The notes below the pieces were generated by a model. It saw only the letters and a program-made list of their open reading frames with translations. It was not told where the DNA came from and ran no database searches. The translations under genes were made by a program, and so were the position numbers. This document shows positions 45,265 to 57,696 of a DNA stretch of 64,000 bases, in pieces. Source of the DNA: Proteromonas lacertae (lineage: Eukaryota > Sar > Bigyra > Opalinata > Proteromonadidae); the NCBI GenBank assembly GCA_002245135.1, contig NGBS01000879.1, positions 124,001-188,000 of the forward strand, written 5' to 3'. The first letter of the stretch is position 1. Each line of letters begins with the position of its first letter.

Positions 45265-46609
45265 TTAACTTATATATATCTCTCTAATATTCTTAAAAGT
45301 GTTTTTAATATCATTGCTTATTCTCTCTTTATTTAATGCAGTGATTATTGCATTTGCCTCATTTTTGAATCTATGAATATACAAATATTCTAACATTAAT
45401 GGGAATATATCAGCAACTAAGCTAGTATTCTCCCTAGAATTTCGTTTTGATTCATAATCTACAGTTTTATAATATTCTACTTTACTATTTTGTTTATAAG
45501 GATCTAACAACAACTGAAATCCTATTTCTCTTGATATACAACGGATTAACCACCACATATTCCATATTTCTTTTTCTAACATTATTTCAGTTTTTATATA
45601 ATGCTTAAATAAATATATAATTGTATTTTTTCTTTCTAACAATTGATTATCTAAATCTTCATCACATATTCTTAATATTTCAATCCAATTATTCTATTAC
45701 AATATAATAACATATAATAAATATATACTTTTAATGTCTGATTTTCTATACTATCATAATCCCACATAAAATCTTTAATTCCTTTCTTCATATAATTCTG
45801 AATAAAATCATAATCATATATCTGTTGAATTGTTGGTCTATCTGCTGGTTGATATTTCAAACTGTGAACTATTATTGATTTTAACTCCTTAGGTATATAA
45901 GATGGTATTTTTTTCATTTGTTTAATATATTCTGGATTGTTTTCTTGTTGGAACTTTAAAAGATCTTCTTTTGTTCTTGCTGATTTAAAAAATCTTTCTA
46001 AAGTACATAATTCATATAAAATCAATCCTAATGAGTATATATCAGATGCAGAATGATAAGATTTTCCAAGTAATTTTTCTGGAGCGTTATAAATATATGT
46101 TCCTGTTACAATCATCAACGATTGCTCTAAATCTTCAACTTCAATAGACATACCAAAATCACCTAATACACACACGTGCTCACGAGTAATAAATATATTA
46201 TCTGGTTTTAAATCTAAGTGTAACACTTTGTGATCATGCAAATATTTTAGACCTAAAACCATTTCACAAAATAACTTTAATACTCCTCGTTTAGATAATT
46301 GTTTGTTTTCTTTTCTAAATTTGTCTAATACATATTTTAGTGATGTGTGTGGACAATATTCCATTACTATTCCTGCCTTATCTCCACTTTTCACTACATC
46401 AATTATGTGAACACAATATCTAGAGTGTAATTTTTTCATATTCTCAGCCTATATTATAACAGTTAAGTTCATACTTCTTCTATTATACTATTCGTCTTAC
46501 CATCTTTAGGCCATTTCAAAACAGCATCTTGACCATGATAATCAATCAAATAGGTCTCTCCATATGATCCAGCACCCAAATCTTTTTTTACAGAGAAGGG
46601 AATATCCAT
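45265..46609 (-). CDS. Tandem protein kinase A
   Basis: Exons 46609-46475, 46448-45729, 45693-45265 (introns 26 and 35 nt) give 427 residues. Gly-rich loop LGAGSYGETYLIDY, ATP lysine in DAVLKWP, hinge MEYCPH, catalytic loop HLDLKPDNIFI (HLD instead of HRD), DFGMS, APE as NAPEKLLG, and SASDIYSLGLILYELC. All catalytic residues are present, so an active Ser/Thr kinase is likely; the closest known groups by pattern are NEK-like kinases. The last ~140 residues form a separate helical domain (NMWWLIRCISREIGFQLLLDP, MLEYLYIHRFKNEANAI) shared only with its two neighbours and not recognised. This is the most divergent of three tandem copies. Confidence 0.83.
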
Positions 46610-46619
46610 TAAATGAAAA

Positions 46620-46930
46620 TACTAAAAAAATGTATTTGATTGTATTAGACTGTATTGGTGTTTATTTATTCAATCACAACATACACAAAATAATAACAGG
46701 AATTATATTAATAATTACTATCTTAATGTTTATATTTTTCTTGGATATTCTTGAAATTTGTTTTTAGATTTTCTTTCACTTTTTCTTTAAGCAATACTTC
46801 AAGAATTGCATCAGCTTCATCATTGTATCCATGAACATACAAATATTCTAACATTCTTGGATAGATTTCTGTCATAAAGCAAGTATTCTCCCAACTACCT
46901 TCTAAATCTTCATATTCTTCAGTTTTATAA
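46620..46930. repeat. Direct repeat, copy 1 (kinase B 3' end and flank)
   Basis: About 300 bp spanning the spacer and the end of kinase B is nearly identical to 48100-48410 at the end of kinase C, including the non-coding spacer. Identity extends over spacer and coding part, pointing to a recent duplication or gene conversion with a period near 1,480 bp. Confidence 0.75.
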
Positions 46931-48087
46931 TATTTGATTTTACTGTTATCTTCATGAGGATCTAATAATAATTGATATCCTATATTTCTGGATACAGCAC
47001 GAATTAACTTCCACATATTCATTTTTTCTTCTTCTAACATTAAATCAGTTTGTTTATAGTGATTAAATAAATACATTATTATATCTTTCTTATCAATCAT
47101 CTTATATGTATGATTGTTTTTCAACATTTCTAATACAACATTCCAGTTATTCTATTATATATAAGTATATCAAATACTATAACTTTTTCGTTTTCCAAAC
47201 TATCGAGATTAATTAAGAAATCTTCTATTCCATTCTGTATATAATCTTGAATTATTTCTTCATGATAAATATCATTGATTGTTGGACGGTCTGTTGGTTC
47301 ATATTTCATACATTTAATAATAATTTGTTTTATTTCTTTTGGAATATGTTTAGGAATCTTCTTCATTTTCTCATTAATAAAAATATTCTTAGGATTCTTA
47401 CTGAAATCTTTTAATTCATCATTTATTCTAAATAAATCTTTAAAATCTTTAGCTTCTTCATAAAACAACTCTAAACTACACATTTCATATAAAATCAATC
47501 CTAATGAGTATATATCAGCTGATGCATGATAAGAATGTAATCCTAATAACTGTTCTGGAGCATTATATATCGGAGTTCCAGTTTGTCCAGTTAAGGATTG
47601 ATTTATATTTTCAACTTCAACAGATAAACCAAAATCACCTAATACACATATATTATCTCGTGTTATAAATATATTATCTGGTTTTAAATCTAAGTGTAAC
47701 ACTTTGTGATCATGCAAATATTTTAAACCCAAAACCATCTCACAAAATAACTTTAATACTCCTCGTTTAGATAATTGTTTGTTTTCTTTCTTATATTTTT
47801 CTAATATATCACTCAATGATTTGTGAGGACAATATTCCATTACTATTCCAGTCCTACTACCACTTTTCACTACATCAATTATGTGAACACAATATCTACA
47901 ATGAAGCTTTGTCATTTTCTCTGCCTATTGACATCTATATCATTAATAATTATACCTCTTCAGTGAAATGAATATGTCTTTTTTTAGGCCATTTCAAAAC
48001 AGCATCTTGACCATGATAATCAATCAAATAGGTCTCTCCATTAGCTCCTTCTCCTAAATCTTTCTTCTTTGGGAAGGGAATACTCAT
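46723..48087 (-). CDS. Tandem protein kinase B
   Basis: Exons 48087-47956, 47924-47178, 47151-46723 (introns 31 and 26 nt) give 435 residues. It has LGEGANGETYLIDYHGQDAVLKWP, HLDLKPDNIFITRDN, DFGLS, NAPEQLLG and SADIYSLGLILYEMC, so the catalytic set is complete. The helical C-terminal domain (NMWKLIRAVSRNIGYQLLLDP ... YPRMLEYLYVHGYNDEADAI) is nearly identical to that of kinase C, whereas the first exon and activation segment differ. This patchwork suggests gene conversion of the 3' half. Cellular role unknown. Confidence 0.84.
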
Positions 48088-48099
48088 TTAAAATAATAC

Positions 48100-48410
48100 A
48101 AAAAGATACTTGTATTTGATTGTATTAGACTGTATTGGTGTTTATTTATTCAATCACAACATACACAAAATAATAACAGGAATTATATTAATAATTACTA
48201 TCTTAATGTTTATATTTTTCTTGGATATTCTTGAAATTTGTTTTTAGATTTTCTTTCACTTTTTCTTTAAGCAATACTTCAAGAATTGCATCAGCTTCAT
48301 CATTGTATCCATGAACATACAAATATTCTAACATTCTTGGATAGATTTCTGTCATAAAGCAAGTATTCTCCCAACTACCTTCTAAATCTTCATATTCTTC
48401 AGTTTTATAA
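48100..48410. repeat. Direct repeat, copy 2 (kinase C 3' end and flank)
   Basis: Second copy of the segment described at 46620-46930, about 1,480 bp away in the same orientation. A third, more diverged version is not found at the end of kinase A. Confidence 0.75.
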
Positions 48411-49566
48411 TATTTGATTTTACCATCTATCTCATGGGGGTTTAATAGCAATTGATATCCTATATTTCTGGATACAGCACGAATTAATTTCCACATATTC
48501 ATTTTTTCTTCTTCTAACATTAAATCAGTTTGTTTGTAATGATTAAGTAAATATACTATCATATCCTTTTTATTTGTCAATTTGTAGCTTCGATTTTCTT
48601 TAATAATATCATACAATTCACTCCAACATTCCTATATAATAAAATAGTAATACAAATACTATAACTTTTTCGTTTTCCAAACTATCGAGATTAATTAAGA
48701 AGTCTTCTATTCCATTCTGTATATAATCTTGAATTATTTCTTCATGATAAATATCATTGATTGTTGGACGGTCTGTTGGTTCATATTTCATACATTTAAT
48801 AATAATTTGTTTTATTTCTTTTGGAATATGTTTAGGAATCTTCTTCATTTTCTCATTAATAAAAATATTCTTAGGATTCTTACTGAAATCTTTTAATTCA
48901 TCGAAATCATCCATTAAAACAAAACGATTAGAAGCATCACAAAAAAATCTTTCTAAAACGCACATTTCATATAAAATCAATCCTAATGCCCAGATATCAG
49001 CTGATGCATGATATGTTTTTTTGCTCAATATTTCTGGAGCATCATAAAGAATAGTTCCAGTTTGTCCAGTTAAGGATTGATTTATATTTTCAACTTCAAC
49101 AGATAAACCAAAATCTCCTAATACACACATATGCTCACGAGTTATAAAGATGTTTGCAGGTTTCAAATCTAAGTGTAACACTTTGTGATCATGCAAATAT
49201 TTTAAACCCAAAACCATCTCACAAAATAACTTTAATACTCCTCGTTTAGATAATTGTTTGTTTTCTTTCTTATATTTTTCTAATATATCACTCAGTGATT
49301 TGTGTGGACAATATTCCATTACTATTCCAGTCCTACTGTTTCTTTCAATTACATCTATTACATGTACACAATATCTAGAGTGTAATTTTTTCATTTTCTT
49401 TCCCTAAATAATATTATAATTCAGTGCATACCTCTTCTGCTATACTATAAGCTTTACCTTCCTTAGGCCATTTTAAAACAGCATCTTGACCATTATAATC
49501 GATTAAATACGTCTCTCCATAGGCACCTGATGCTAAATTCTTCTTAATGCGAAAGGGAATACTCAT
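48203..49566 (-). CDS. Tandem protein kinase C
   Basis: Exons 49566-49432, 49403-48660, 48631-48203 (both introns 28 nt) give 435 residues, the same as kinase B. It has LASGAYGETYLIDY, DAVLKWP, HLDLKPANIFI, DFGLS, DAPEILSKK and SADIWALGLILYEMC. The insert before the C-lobe end (DDFDELKDFSKNPKNIF) and everything downstream match kinase B closely. The first exon is closer to kinase A (GKxxSI in the exon-1 end). Catalytic residues are intact. The three kinases are head-to-tail on the minus strand with spacers of about 115 bp. Confidence 0.84.
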
Positions 49567-49633
49567 TTAAAACAATACAAAAAGATACTTGTATTTGACT
49601 GTATTGTGTATTTTTTATTATCACAGAGATTAC

Positions 49634-51541
49634 ATGGGAATAAAAGGGTTAAGATCGTATCTGAATAATTGTATGAATGAAGTGGATTTGAAACCTAATT
49701 CTGTGGGTATAAGGTATTGTTATTACTGTTGTATATTAAATTTTAGTGAAGTTTGCTTTTGTATCGATGCAAAAAATGTACATTATACATTATACAGAAC
49801 AAAAGGAAGAGGTACTTGTGATTTTGATAAATACAGACGAATATGTGAAGATTATGTTTCTATATTCAGTCAAAAGAGCGTAAAGGGTGTGTGGTTCTTT
49901 CCTGGTCCTGCACCACCCAAAAAACAGGTTGTTATACTTGATCGTCAGAAGAATAGATACAAACAAGCTGTTGAAGCATATAACACTAAAAACTTTAAGA
50001 AGGGATTCTTTCATCAAATATCAATGGTAGACATACTTAAAAGTGTTTTAGATAAATATAAACAAGAAATAATATATACAACTGGAGAAATTGATGAGTA
50101 TTAGTTTATATATATAAACGAATAGTGTGATGATAACTTATGCAAATCACCATAAAGCATATATAATTACAGATGATACTGACTTTATAGTGCAAAAGAA
50201 TTTACAAGGGGTAATACAACCTTTTGATATATCAATAACAACTATAACAAAAAAAATAAAAAAGAACAATAATGCCTCATTTGATGTTGTACAATTCTAT
50301 TCAATTGATTATTATTTTGCAATGAATGCTCTCGGTTTTCATAATGAAGAACAACTCTATATTTTAATATATTTGGTAGGAAATGGATATGAACAGATAG
50401 ACAAAGATGTAAGGAGTAATATTCAAAGAAAATATAATGTTAAAAGAACTTATGATTCTTTGAATATTTACGATTGTGTAGATGTAGTTAAACAATTATA
50501 CTGCCAAGAAGGTGAGTTGAGTGATAAACTGACAAGTGGAATGGCTGAAGTAGTGGATGAAGTAATAGAGAAAATTAACCAAGATGTATATATTGTAATA
50601 TATGTTTATTTAATAGCTTAATGACATTAGAAATAGATATTCACTTTTATTATCAGATTCTGAATTAGATAGAAATATCTTGAAGACTTATATTCCCAAC
50701 TATATTATTGATATGTTAAGATATAGACAATATACTGTTCCACCTGCAATACCTGTAGAAGAGAATAGAAAATGTATTTATATTAGTCCATTATATATAT
50801 TTTTTTATTTATAGTTATGATAATGAGTGAAAGAATAATCGATTTTTTAGCTTCTTTTCTTGTATTGCATATTATGATAATGTGATATATATTTATATAT
50901 AGGATGTAGGTGATAGTTATTTTTATATAACAGATGAAATAGCTATGAGAAAAACAGATAGAAAAGTGAGAGATATGATTAGAGATTTTATATATGAAGA
51001 AGGTGATGAAGATAAAGAGAAGTATGATGAAAACGATATTAATACTATGATTATATTTCTTGATAAATATGATATTATACCAAAAGACACTGTGATTAAA
51101 TTATTTTATATAGGATTAGATATTAACTTCACAAATGTTGAAGATAGTAATGATTATTACTTCTATATTTGTATAAAATTACTTCAGAGATTTTGTGATA
51201 ATGAGTCTTTTATTAAAGCAGTGATATTATTAATATCTTGTCCATCATATTTAAATATATATAAAATTGTGAATAATCATCACAAAATAATTGAAAGATA
51301 TTTGTTGGAAGTAGTAAGATACCAAATTGATATGGAAATAATACTTGAGAATATGAATTCCATATTTTGGGTTTTTAATTTAAATACTTGTTATGATTCT
51401 TCACTTTTAATGAAATTAACAAGAGATTTGTTATCATATGTATTATATAATATTCAAGAAGATGAGTCTTATCCTGATAGTATAGTCAGTGGTAATGATA
51501 CGTGGGTAGAGAATTATGAAAAAATAAAATCATGGTTATAG
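49634..51541 (+). CDS. XPG/Asteroid-type nuclease (PIN-like, FEN1 superfamily)
   Basis: Six exons (49634-49713, 49747-50097, 50126-50585, 50617-50773, 50815-50861, 50903-51541; introns 28-41 nt, the first in frame) give 577 residues. The start MGIKGLRSYL is the XPG N-terminal signature; an acidic residue in VCFCIDAKNVHY, then TTGEIDDVMITYANHH (ExD-D) and KAYIITDDTDFIV (DDTD) supply the metal-binding carboxylates of an XPG-I active site. The H2TH part typical of FEN1 is not obvious, and the last 300 residues are alpha-helical without recognised domain, which fits the ASTE1/Asteroid subgroup. Predicted structure-specific DNA endonuclease. Confidence 0.72.
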
Positions 51542-51602
51542 ATTCAATCACCTTATAAATAATATTATTAAATAAAATTATGTATATATATATTCATTTA
51601 TT

Positions 51603-52370
51603 TTAATTTATATATTCTTTAACCAATGAAGGGAATAGTGGAGGTTCTTTACAAGGGTTTAATTCATAAAAGTATCCTGTATACATGTCACAAAGTAACG
51701 CTATATATGTTTAATATAAAATATGATATAATACAACTCTCATTATATATTGTATCTTGTGTATGTTTAACACCTCTGGCAGATAAAGATCCTTTTTGTG
51801 TTATTTCTTTTAAACCTTTTCTTCTTCTTTGCATTGTGATCCAGTCACATATATTATGTCCTTCCAGCTAAAATATATATTAAATAACAATACGATAGGT
51901 GAAAAGTCAACTATTGAATTGATTGAAACAAAATCATGAAATTGGGAATATCCTAGCACATTGGTATTGTAATGAAGTTTTAAATATTGGTCTAGTTCCA
52001 ACCTTGATACTTCAGAGCCTAGAAATTCTAATATTTCACACAAATTATCTAAATTTAGTTTTCCTGTACAATATATGTCTAACGATTTGAATAACAATAT
52101 AATATTTCGACGAGCTTCAACTGAAGCTTTAAATACTTTCACTTTCTTATGTTTCCTAATCCATCTGTGTTCTTCTAATTCTGTTACTCTTTTAACATTA
52201 GGACTTTCCAATGTACTACATAAATGACAATCATTATAATACTTATGATGTGACTGGTATTTTGTCAAAACAGCTGTGTGTATTCGTTTTTTAATATTTT
52301 CTGGACTGTCATATATTTTCTCAAAAACTAACGGACTCAAAGTCATTCTTCCAACTCTATTATTATACAT
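51603..52370 (-). CDS. Unknown protein with an EF-hand-like segment
   Basis: Exons 52370-51894, 51867-51735 and 51700-51603 (introns 26 and 34 nt) give 235 residues. The third exon is chosen because it yields GYFYELNPCKEPPLFPSLV in phase; otherwise the second exon stops at a TGA at 51697. Near residue 110, ILLFKSLDIYCTGKLNLDNL resembles an EF-hand helix-loop-helix with degenerate ligands. The N-terminal half has a CHLC pair and a basic patch (RKHKKVKVFKASVEARR). No membrane segment or known family. Confidence 0.55.
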
Positions 52371-52571
52371 AAATGTCTTGATTGAAGAGGAAATTAGAAA
52401 AACTTCTTTTTCACTTCAAGCTCAATGCTTGACAAAATATTCAAATCAAAAATTCATCATAATCAAGAGTTTAATAACCTAAACATTTCAAGCTTATTAT
52501 ACCACAAAATAAAAACACTCGATAATAACAAAGAACTTATGAATATCACAAATAACTAGGAAGAAAAATAA

Positions 52572-54104
52572 CTAATTTCTCAATTCTAAACTTTCTTCAC
52601 ATAACAAAGCACCTCTCATTTGATCAAATCCTTTATCCATCTTCTCTTTAATTTCATCATCCACAAAATAATCAGAAACACCTACTACTCTTCCTTTATT
52701 CCTAATTACATAATTCTCTTTCATTCTGATCCCTACAATATCATTATCTTGTATTAATGCTATTCCAATACAAGATTCAGTAAAGCCATGATCCTATACG
52801 ATAATTAATATATAGAATTTAATATTTTATATACTTTTGAAGTAGAAAAAATGGTAATAACCTTATTATCACAGCTGATATGAATTCCACTATCAATAGC
52901 TTGATGAGCTCGAATTATATACTGAAAATCATATTCTTTCAAAAATTCATTTACTGCTATTATACCATAACTCTTACATTTACTACTTCCTCTTATGCTA
53001 TCACAAAAACCATTTGAATCATAAATTGCGTTGGATGCTTCACATGGATCTGACCATAATAACTCTTCTACTACATTTTTCTCATTTCCAGTAATATTCT
53101 CAGGATTAGTATATAGCTGCATATTATTAGGTAAATTTTTAATCACACTCAACCTATCTTTAACATTATCACTAACTGGTTCAGGTATACCACCATGAAC
53201 ACAAAATATAGTATTATCAATAATACAGCATAGTGGTAAACAGTCAAATACTTGATTAATAGCTTCATATACACTATTTCCCATTTCATCACCATATCTG
53301 CTAATACATTGCTGTTTAAGGCATTTATTTCCATATGTATCTATCCATCCGTTTACACCTCTCGTCTCATGATTTCCACGTAATAGAAACACTTTGTTAG
53401 GATTTTGAATCTTTTGTGCGAATAGATATGCTACAATCTCAATACCATAATCTCCTCGATCTACATAGTCACCTAAAAACAGATGCTTCCCTGCTGAAAT
53501 AGTAAAACCAAGTGGCCAGATATATCTGGCAATTTTTCTGAAATCTGCCAAGTTTCCGTGAATATCACCAAAACAATACACTGGGGAGGAGAGTTGTAGT
53601 ATCCTGCTTTCTAATTGGAAAATTGGTTCTATATTATAGAAATATAATTGAATTTATTATACTAACAATATTACATATGTTAATGATAGTAGAAGCATAG
53701 TCTTGTTTATAAAAATATGAAGCATCACTGTTGTATAAGCATAATTCCTCTATAGCATCCAATGAAGAATCAATTGACATTTTATTGTCCAGTTTACTTA
53801 TTCCTCTCGAAGATGAGCTTTTAAGACTATGAATACATTGTATATGATTTTAATACGTTGCAATATCTTCTCTAACTAACTTATCCTCGTCAATAGTGAA
53901 CAGAATGCGATTCAGGCACTTCTCAATTGCTTCAGCTGATATATTCTTCAAATTATTTGCAAATTGTGCATCATTTTGCTTTATACTAACTAATTGAGAA
54001 TAATTCAGTGAAGCATTCTCTTCTTTATTATTATTTTCATATGTCAGCACTTCTGTATCATTAATACAACGTCTCTTAGTTGGGGTTTCTTCTAATTCGC
54101 TCAT
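52572..54104 (-). CDS. PPP-family serine/threonine phosphatase with N- and C-terminal extensions
   Basis: Four exons (54104-53857, 53826-53663, 53628-52835, 52793-52572; introns 30, 34 and 41 nt) give 475 residues. The PPP catalytic signatures are all present: GDIHG, GDYVDRG, RGNHETRG, and FCVHGGIPEPV, followed by LLWSDPCE and IIRAHQAID. The sequence around the substrate (NGWIDTYGNKCLKQQCISRYG) differs from PP1 and PP2A and resembles divergent protist PPPs. About 160 N-terminal residues (acidic, Ser/Asn-rich, with SPVYCFGDIHG at the junction) and ~75 C-terminal residues beyond the fold are extra. Predicted active metallophosphatase; targets unknown. Confidence 0.8.
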
Positions 54105-54453
54105 CTTCGCTCAGATCACTTTTTTATATTCTGAGAAAATTCTGTGTTGAGAATATGACACTTTTCTTACTTTCAGAATATATCCATACTATAATAGAAT
54201 ATTTATCTTTATATTCATATTACATTACACAACAATTCAATAGTAATTGATATAGCCTAAATGTGATATTGATGGTTAAACCATATAATATTCCTGTATA
54301 AATCGTCATGTAAGAGTTATAAATTACATTTTATGAACATATCACATCTGTATGTGAAGATAAAAAGAAAAATGTGAATGAGTCTTGAGCAGATCATGAC
54401 CAAACTGTCATTTATTTAAAAATTTAAATTATTAAATCAAAATCGCTGTAAAT
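54105..54453. other. Divergent intergenic region
   Basis: About 350 bp between the PPP phosphatase and the coiled-coil gene starts. AT-rich with no ORF and only weak sequence motifs (TCTTGAGC near 54388). Confidence 0.35.
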
Positions 54454-56377
54454 ATGAGTCATATGACAGGTAATAAAGTACCATCCACAGGTGTATGATT
54501 ATACAATATTGTTTATATGATGTAATAATGAATAGGTGTATGATACTGTTAATGAAGTATTTTCTGATTATTCACCATCAAAAAGAAATCGTGCTTACAA
54601 TCCAAATCCAAGGTATGAAAGTAATAAGTCTGGAATGCCAAGACGTTCAGATGAAGTTGAAGAAAACATATTAAGAAGAGTACACATTTAAATAAGTAAT
54701 TTATATAGACTACAAAACAGCAACAATTGGAATTAAAAAGGATAAACTCACTATGGGAACAATCCAAGAGAGAAATTAATGAGAAGAATAAAGAAATACA
54801 AGCATTAAAAGATGGTAAAACAGCAAGGAAACAGAATCAAATACAAACACTAGAAAATACAATAGCAGATTTACAAAATCAAATAGAAGATTATGTATAT
54901 TTATAGATATTATACATACCTATTATATATAGAAACGTAAAATGTTAGAAATGAAAGAAGATAATGACAGATATGCTCAATGTTACGATGAATTGGTTCA
55001 TCAGCTACAAACCACACAAGCTACAAAAGATGCATATGCACAAAAATCAGACGATAGGGACAAAAAGATACGACAGTATGAAAAACAATTACAAGAGTTA
55101 AAAAGTGATAATGAAGCTCTCTTAGCAAGATCATTGGCAGAATTGCGAAAACATGATGAAAGTCATGTAAACAATGAAAAACTATTGGAAAAACAAGAAA
55201 AATGCCTTCAAGAACTTCAAAATACAATAGAAATTCAAGAAAGAGAAAAAAATGAATTAAAAGAAATTATTGACGATCTTCAAGACAAATTAAACACACA
55301 AACGACAATGTGTAATAAATTAGAGAAGCAATTACATAAAATGAAAGATGAAACAAAAGATTATCGATTAGCTAGAGCAACTGATATGGAAATGAAAAGA
55401 GAAATTGAACATCTAATGATAGATAACCAGAGACTAGTATCTATGTTAAAAATGACAAAAGAATGGAAATCATTTGCTGAAGATGCTTTTGTTATAAAAA
55501 ATGGTATTTCTTATATAGAATTATCAAATAATAAAAATAAAAATAAAAATTCTTTAACACCAAAACAAAAGAATGAATGGAAATCATTTAAAGTGTTGGC
55601 AAAGAATTATCCAGCAATAATCAACGATAGAGCAATTAATCCAGACACTGAAATGAATAATTGGATACCTCGACAAGCCAGAAATTTATCATTCTTTTTC
55701 CATGAAGAAGCTATACCTGATGTACCATTAGAATTAATCGATGAATACTTGAAACAATTACATTTAATATGGAGAGAAAGAGAGAAAGATATAGTAGAAT
55801 CTGTAAAGAGAAGATGTAAAGATGAAGTGGAGACTTTAAGACGACAATTGGAGAACAAGAAAAGTTATAATGAAGTAATCTATGAACAAAAAATAGGGAC
55901 TTTACAAAATGAGTTAAAAAAGAAAAGAAAACAATTGCAGAAAAATCCATCATATTCTATAGCAAGTACAGAAATAATTCAAACTAGTTTGTTAACAGTA
56001 GATCAAGTTGTTAAGGAGAATAAAAAATTAAAAGAAGAAAATGAATATTTGAAAAGTCAATTAGATTATGCACAAATGATGAAAACAGGTGAAATTACGT
56101 TGAAATCTAATGCTAAATACATAGGTAATAATGATTTACAGGAAGTTAAAAGGCATATTAATGAAATTATGATAATATTGAGAGATTTCCAACAAAGAAT
56201 TAGAACTACATCGAAAAGTGAATATGTAAGACTATTGAATGAGTATATTTATGATTATTATTATGTATATTATATATATATATATATAGTATGTGCCATC
56301 AGATTGAAATATCTTTAGAACAGCATCAAGCAAATGTGATGAAAAATGCAGAATATTCATGTAATTCAAGAAGGTGA
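54454..56377 (+). CDS. Long coiled-coil protein
   Basis: Five exons (54454-54492, 54536-54679, 54709-54894, 54933-56242, 56290-56377; introns 29-47 nt) give 588 residues. After a short polar head with a YESNKSGMPRR basic patch, residues about 65-250 are a continuous coiled coil. A compact block follows (EWKSFKVLAKNYPAIINDR, NWIPRQARNLSFFFHEEA), then a second coil (IWREREKDIVESVKRRCKDEVETLRRQL in parts). Such layout is common in ciliary or centrosomal proteins, but no specific family is recognised. Note the first intron donor repeats the beginning of exon 2 (GTGTATGAT), so splice choice there depends on the phase. Confidence 0.65.
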
Positions 56378-56465
56378 TTGAAATATTAAAATATGTTTTA
56401 GATACTAATGTAATTTATTTGAATTTATTGATTGTTGTAGAAACACGATCCATAATACTTATCTG

Positions 56466-56958
56466 TTATTTTTTAGGTGGTATAATATCTATTAATTCTA
56501 AATCATATACGACTGTTGCATTTGGAGGTATCATAGTACCTGCACCTGTTTCACCATATGCTAAATCAGATGGTATTGTTAAACGACGAATTTCTCTATT
56601 TTAAAAAGAATTAACAAAAATACCCTTTGCACATTCCTGGAATTCCCTTTTCCCAACCTTTTATTGCCTTTTTATTTCCGATTTCTATCTCTAATGGTCT
56701 GAAATTGTATGTGTTATAAAATTCTTTACCACTAGCATATAAATGAGCCTATGTTTATAATTAACAACAATACTTTGAAATGCATTTTTACAATATCACC
56801 TATCTTTACTTTATTATCACATTTTTCAGGTCGATACTAAAAAAATAGATTATTTCAATATATACCTTTATGCCTATCTTCATTTCTGCATCATGAGGTA
56901 AATCTTCTCTACAAGAAACAACTACAACCAATAGGAGGAAGAAAAAATGAAATGACAT
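56466..56958 (-). CDS. Secretory FKBP-type peptidyl-prolyl isomerase
   Basis: Four exons (56958-56866, 56836-56774, 56748-56624, 56595-56466; introns 29, 25 and 28 nt) give 136 residues, the size of FKBP2. A signal peptide (MSFHFFFLLLVVVVSC) precedes RPEKCDNKVKIGDIVKMHFK, then LEIEIGNKKAIKGWEKGIPGMCKGEIRRL (in parts), IPSDLAYGETGAGTMIPPNATVVYDLELI. The VxGWExGIxGMxxGExRxxxIPxxLAYG pattern is the FKBP active-site frame, with Tyr/Phe/Trp positions retained. It lacks a KDEL-type retention signal, ending ...IIPPKK. Acts on prolyl bonds in the secretory pathway. Confidence 0.88.
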
Positions 56959-57531
56959 AATTATAACACAAATGACTGTCAAAATGGTAAAAAAAACCAC
57001 TATAATTACATCATAGTAATACTTCTCTCATCACATCTATATGTTATAATTTCAACTCGTAAAATGAATAATACGTAACGACATTTATTGCAAAATAGAT
57101 ATACCACGTTGCATAACAAAAGAAAATCATTCATGCCATTGCATAACTATTGTTGTGCGCCGTTTGTCAGAGTTGGCCGTTTGTATACCAGACACTTTCA
57201 AAACAAACTAAATACACAATTACACTTCTTTTAATGAAAAATTGTTACTTTTATACTTACTTTGTCATATAACCTACATCTATGAGTAACTATTAATTGT
57301 CATAATATTGAATAAAAACTATCAAAATATATTCTAGAAATTATGTATATTCCAAATTTTATGTATTTATTGACATATAATGTCTAAATGAGAAGTGTCA
57401 GTTACACAGGAATTAAGAATTATACACCTTCTGACTTCATTTTTAATTTAAAATTTCATTTTCTTCAACTTTTTTGTTTGTATGTTTTTTTTGATTCAGT
57501 CAAAGAGAAAAAATGAATTTCAGCAGACACT
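56959..57531. other. Intergenic region with two CCGTTTGT elements
   Basis: About 570 bp, mostly AT-rich. A GC-richer patch at 57158-57200 holds CCGTTTGT at 57160-57167 and again at 57177-57184, the second followed by ATACCAGACACTTT. The same combination appears in the 63.46-63.52 kb inverted repeat beyond the HYDIN fragment. An ATG near 57511 (MNFSRHFEE) leads only a few codons. Confidence 0.45.
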
Positions 57532-57660
57532 TTGAAGAATGTTATTAAATTCTATCAAGATAAGAAGATATTTCAAAAAAGAAAAATCAAGCTTGTCAAA
57601 CTTGACAGTTTATTTTATATTTCAGAAAATCAAAATGTAAGTACTATATATATATATATA

Positions 57661-57696
<36 letters not shown>

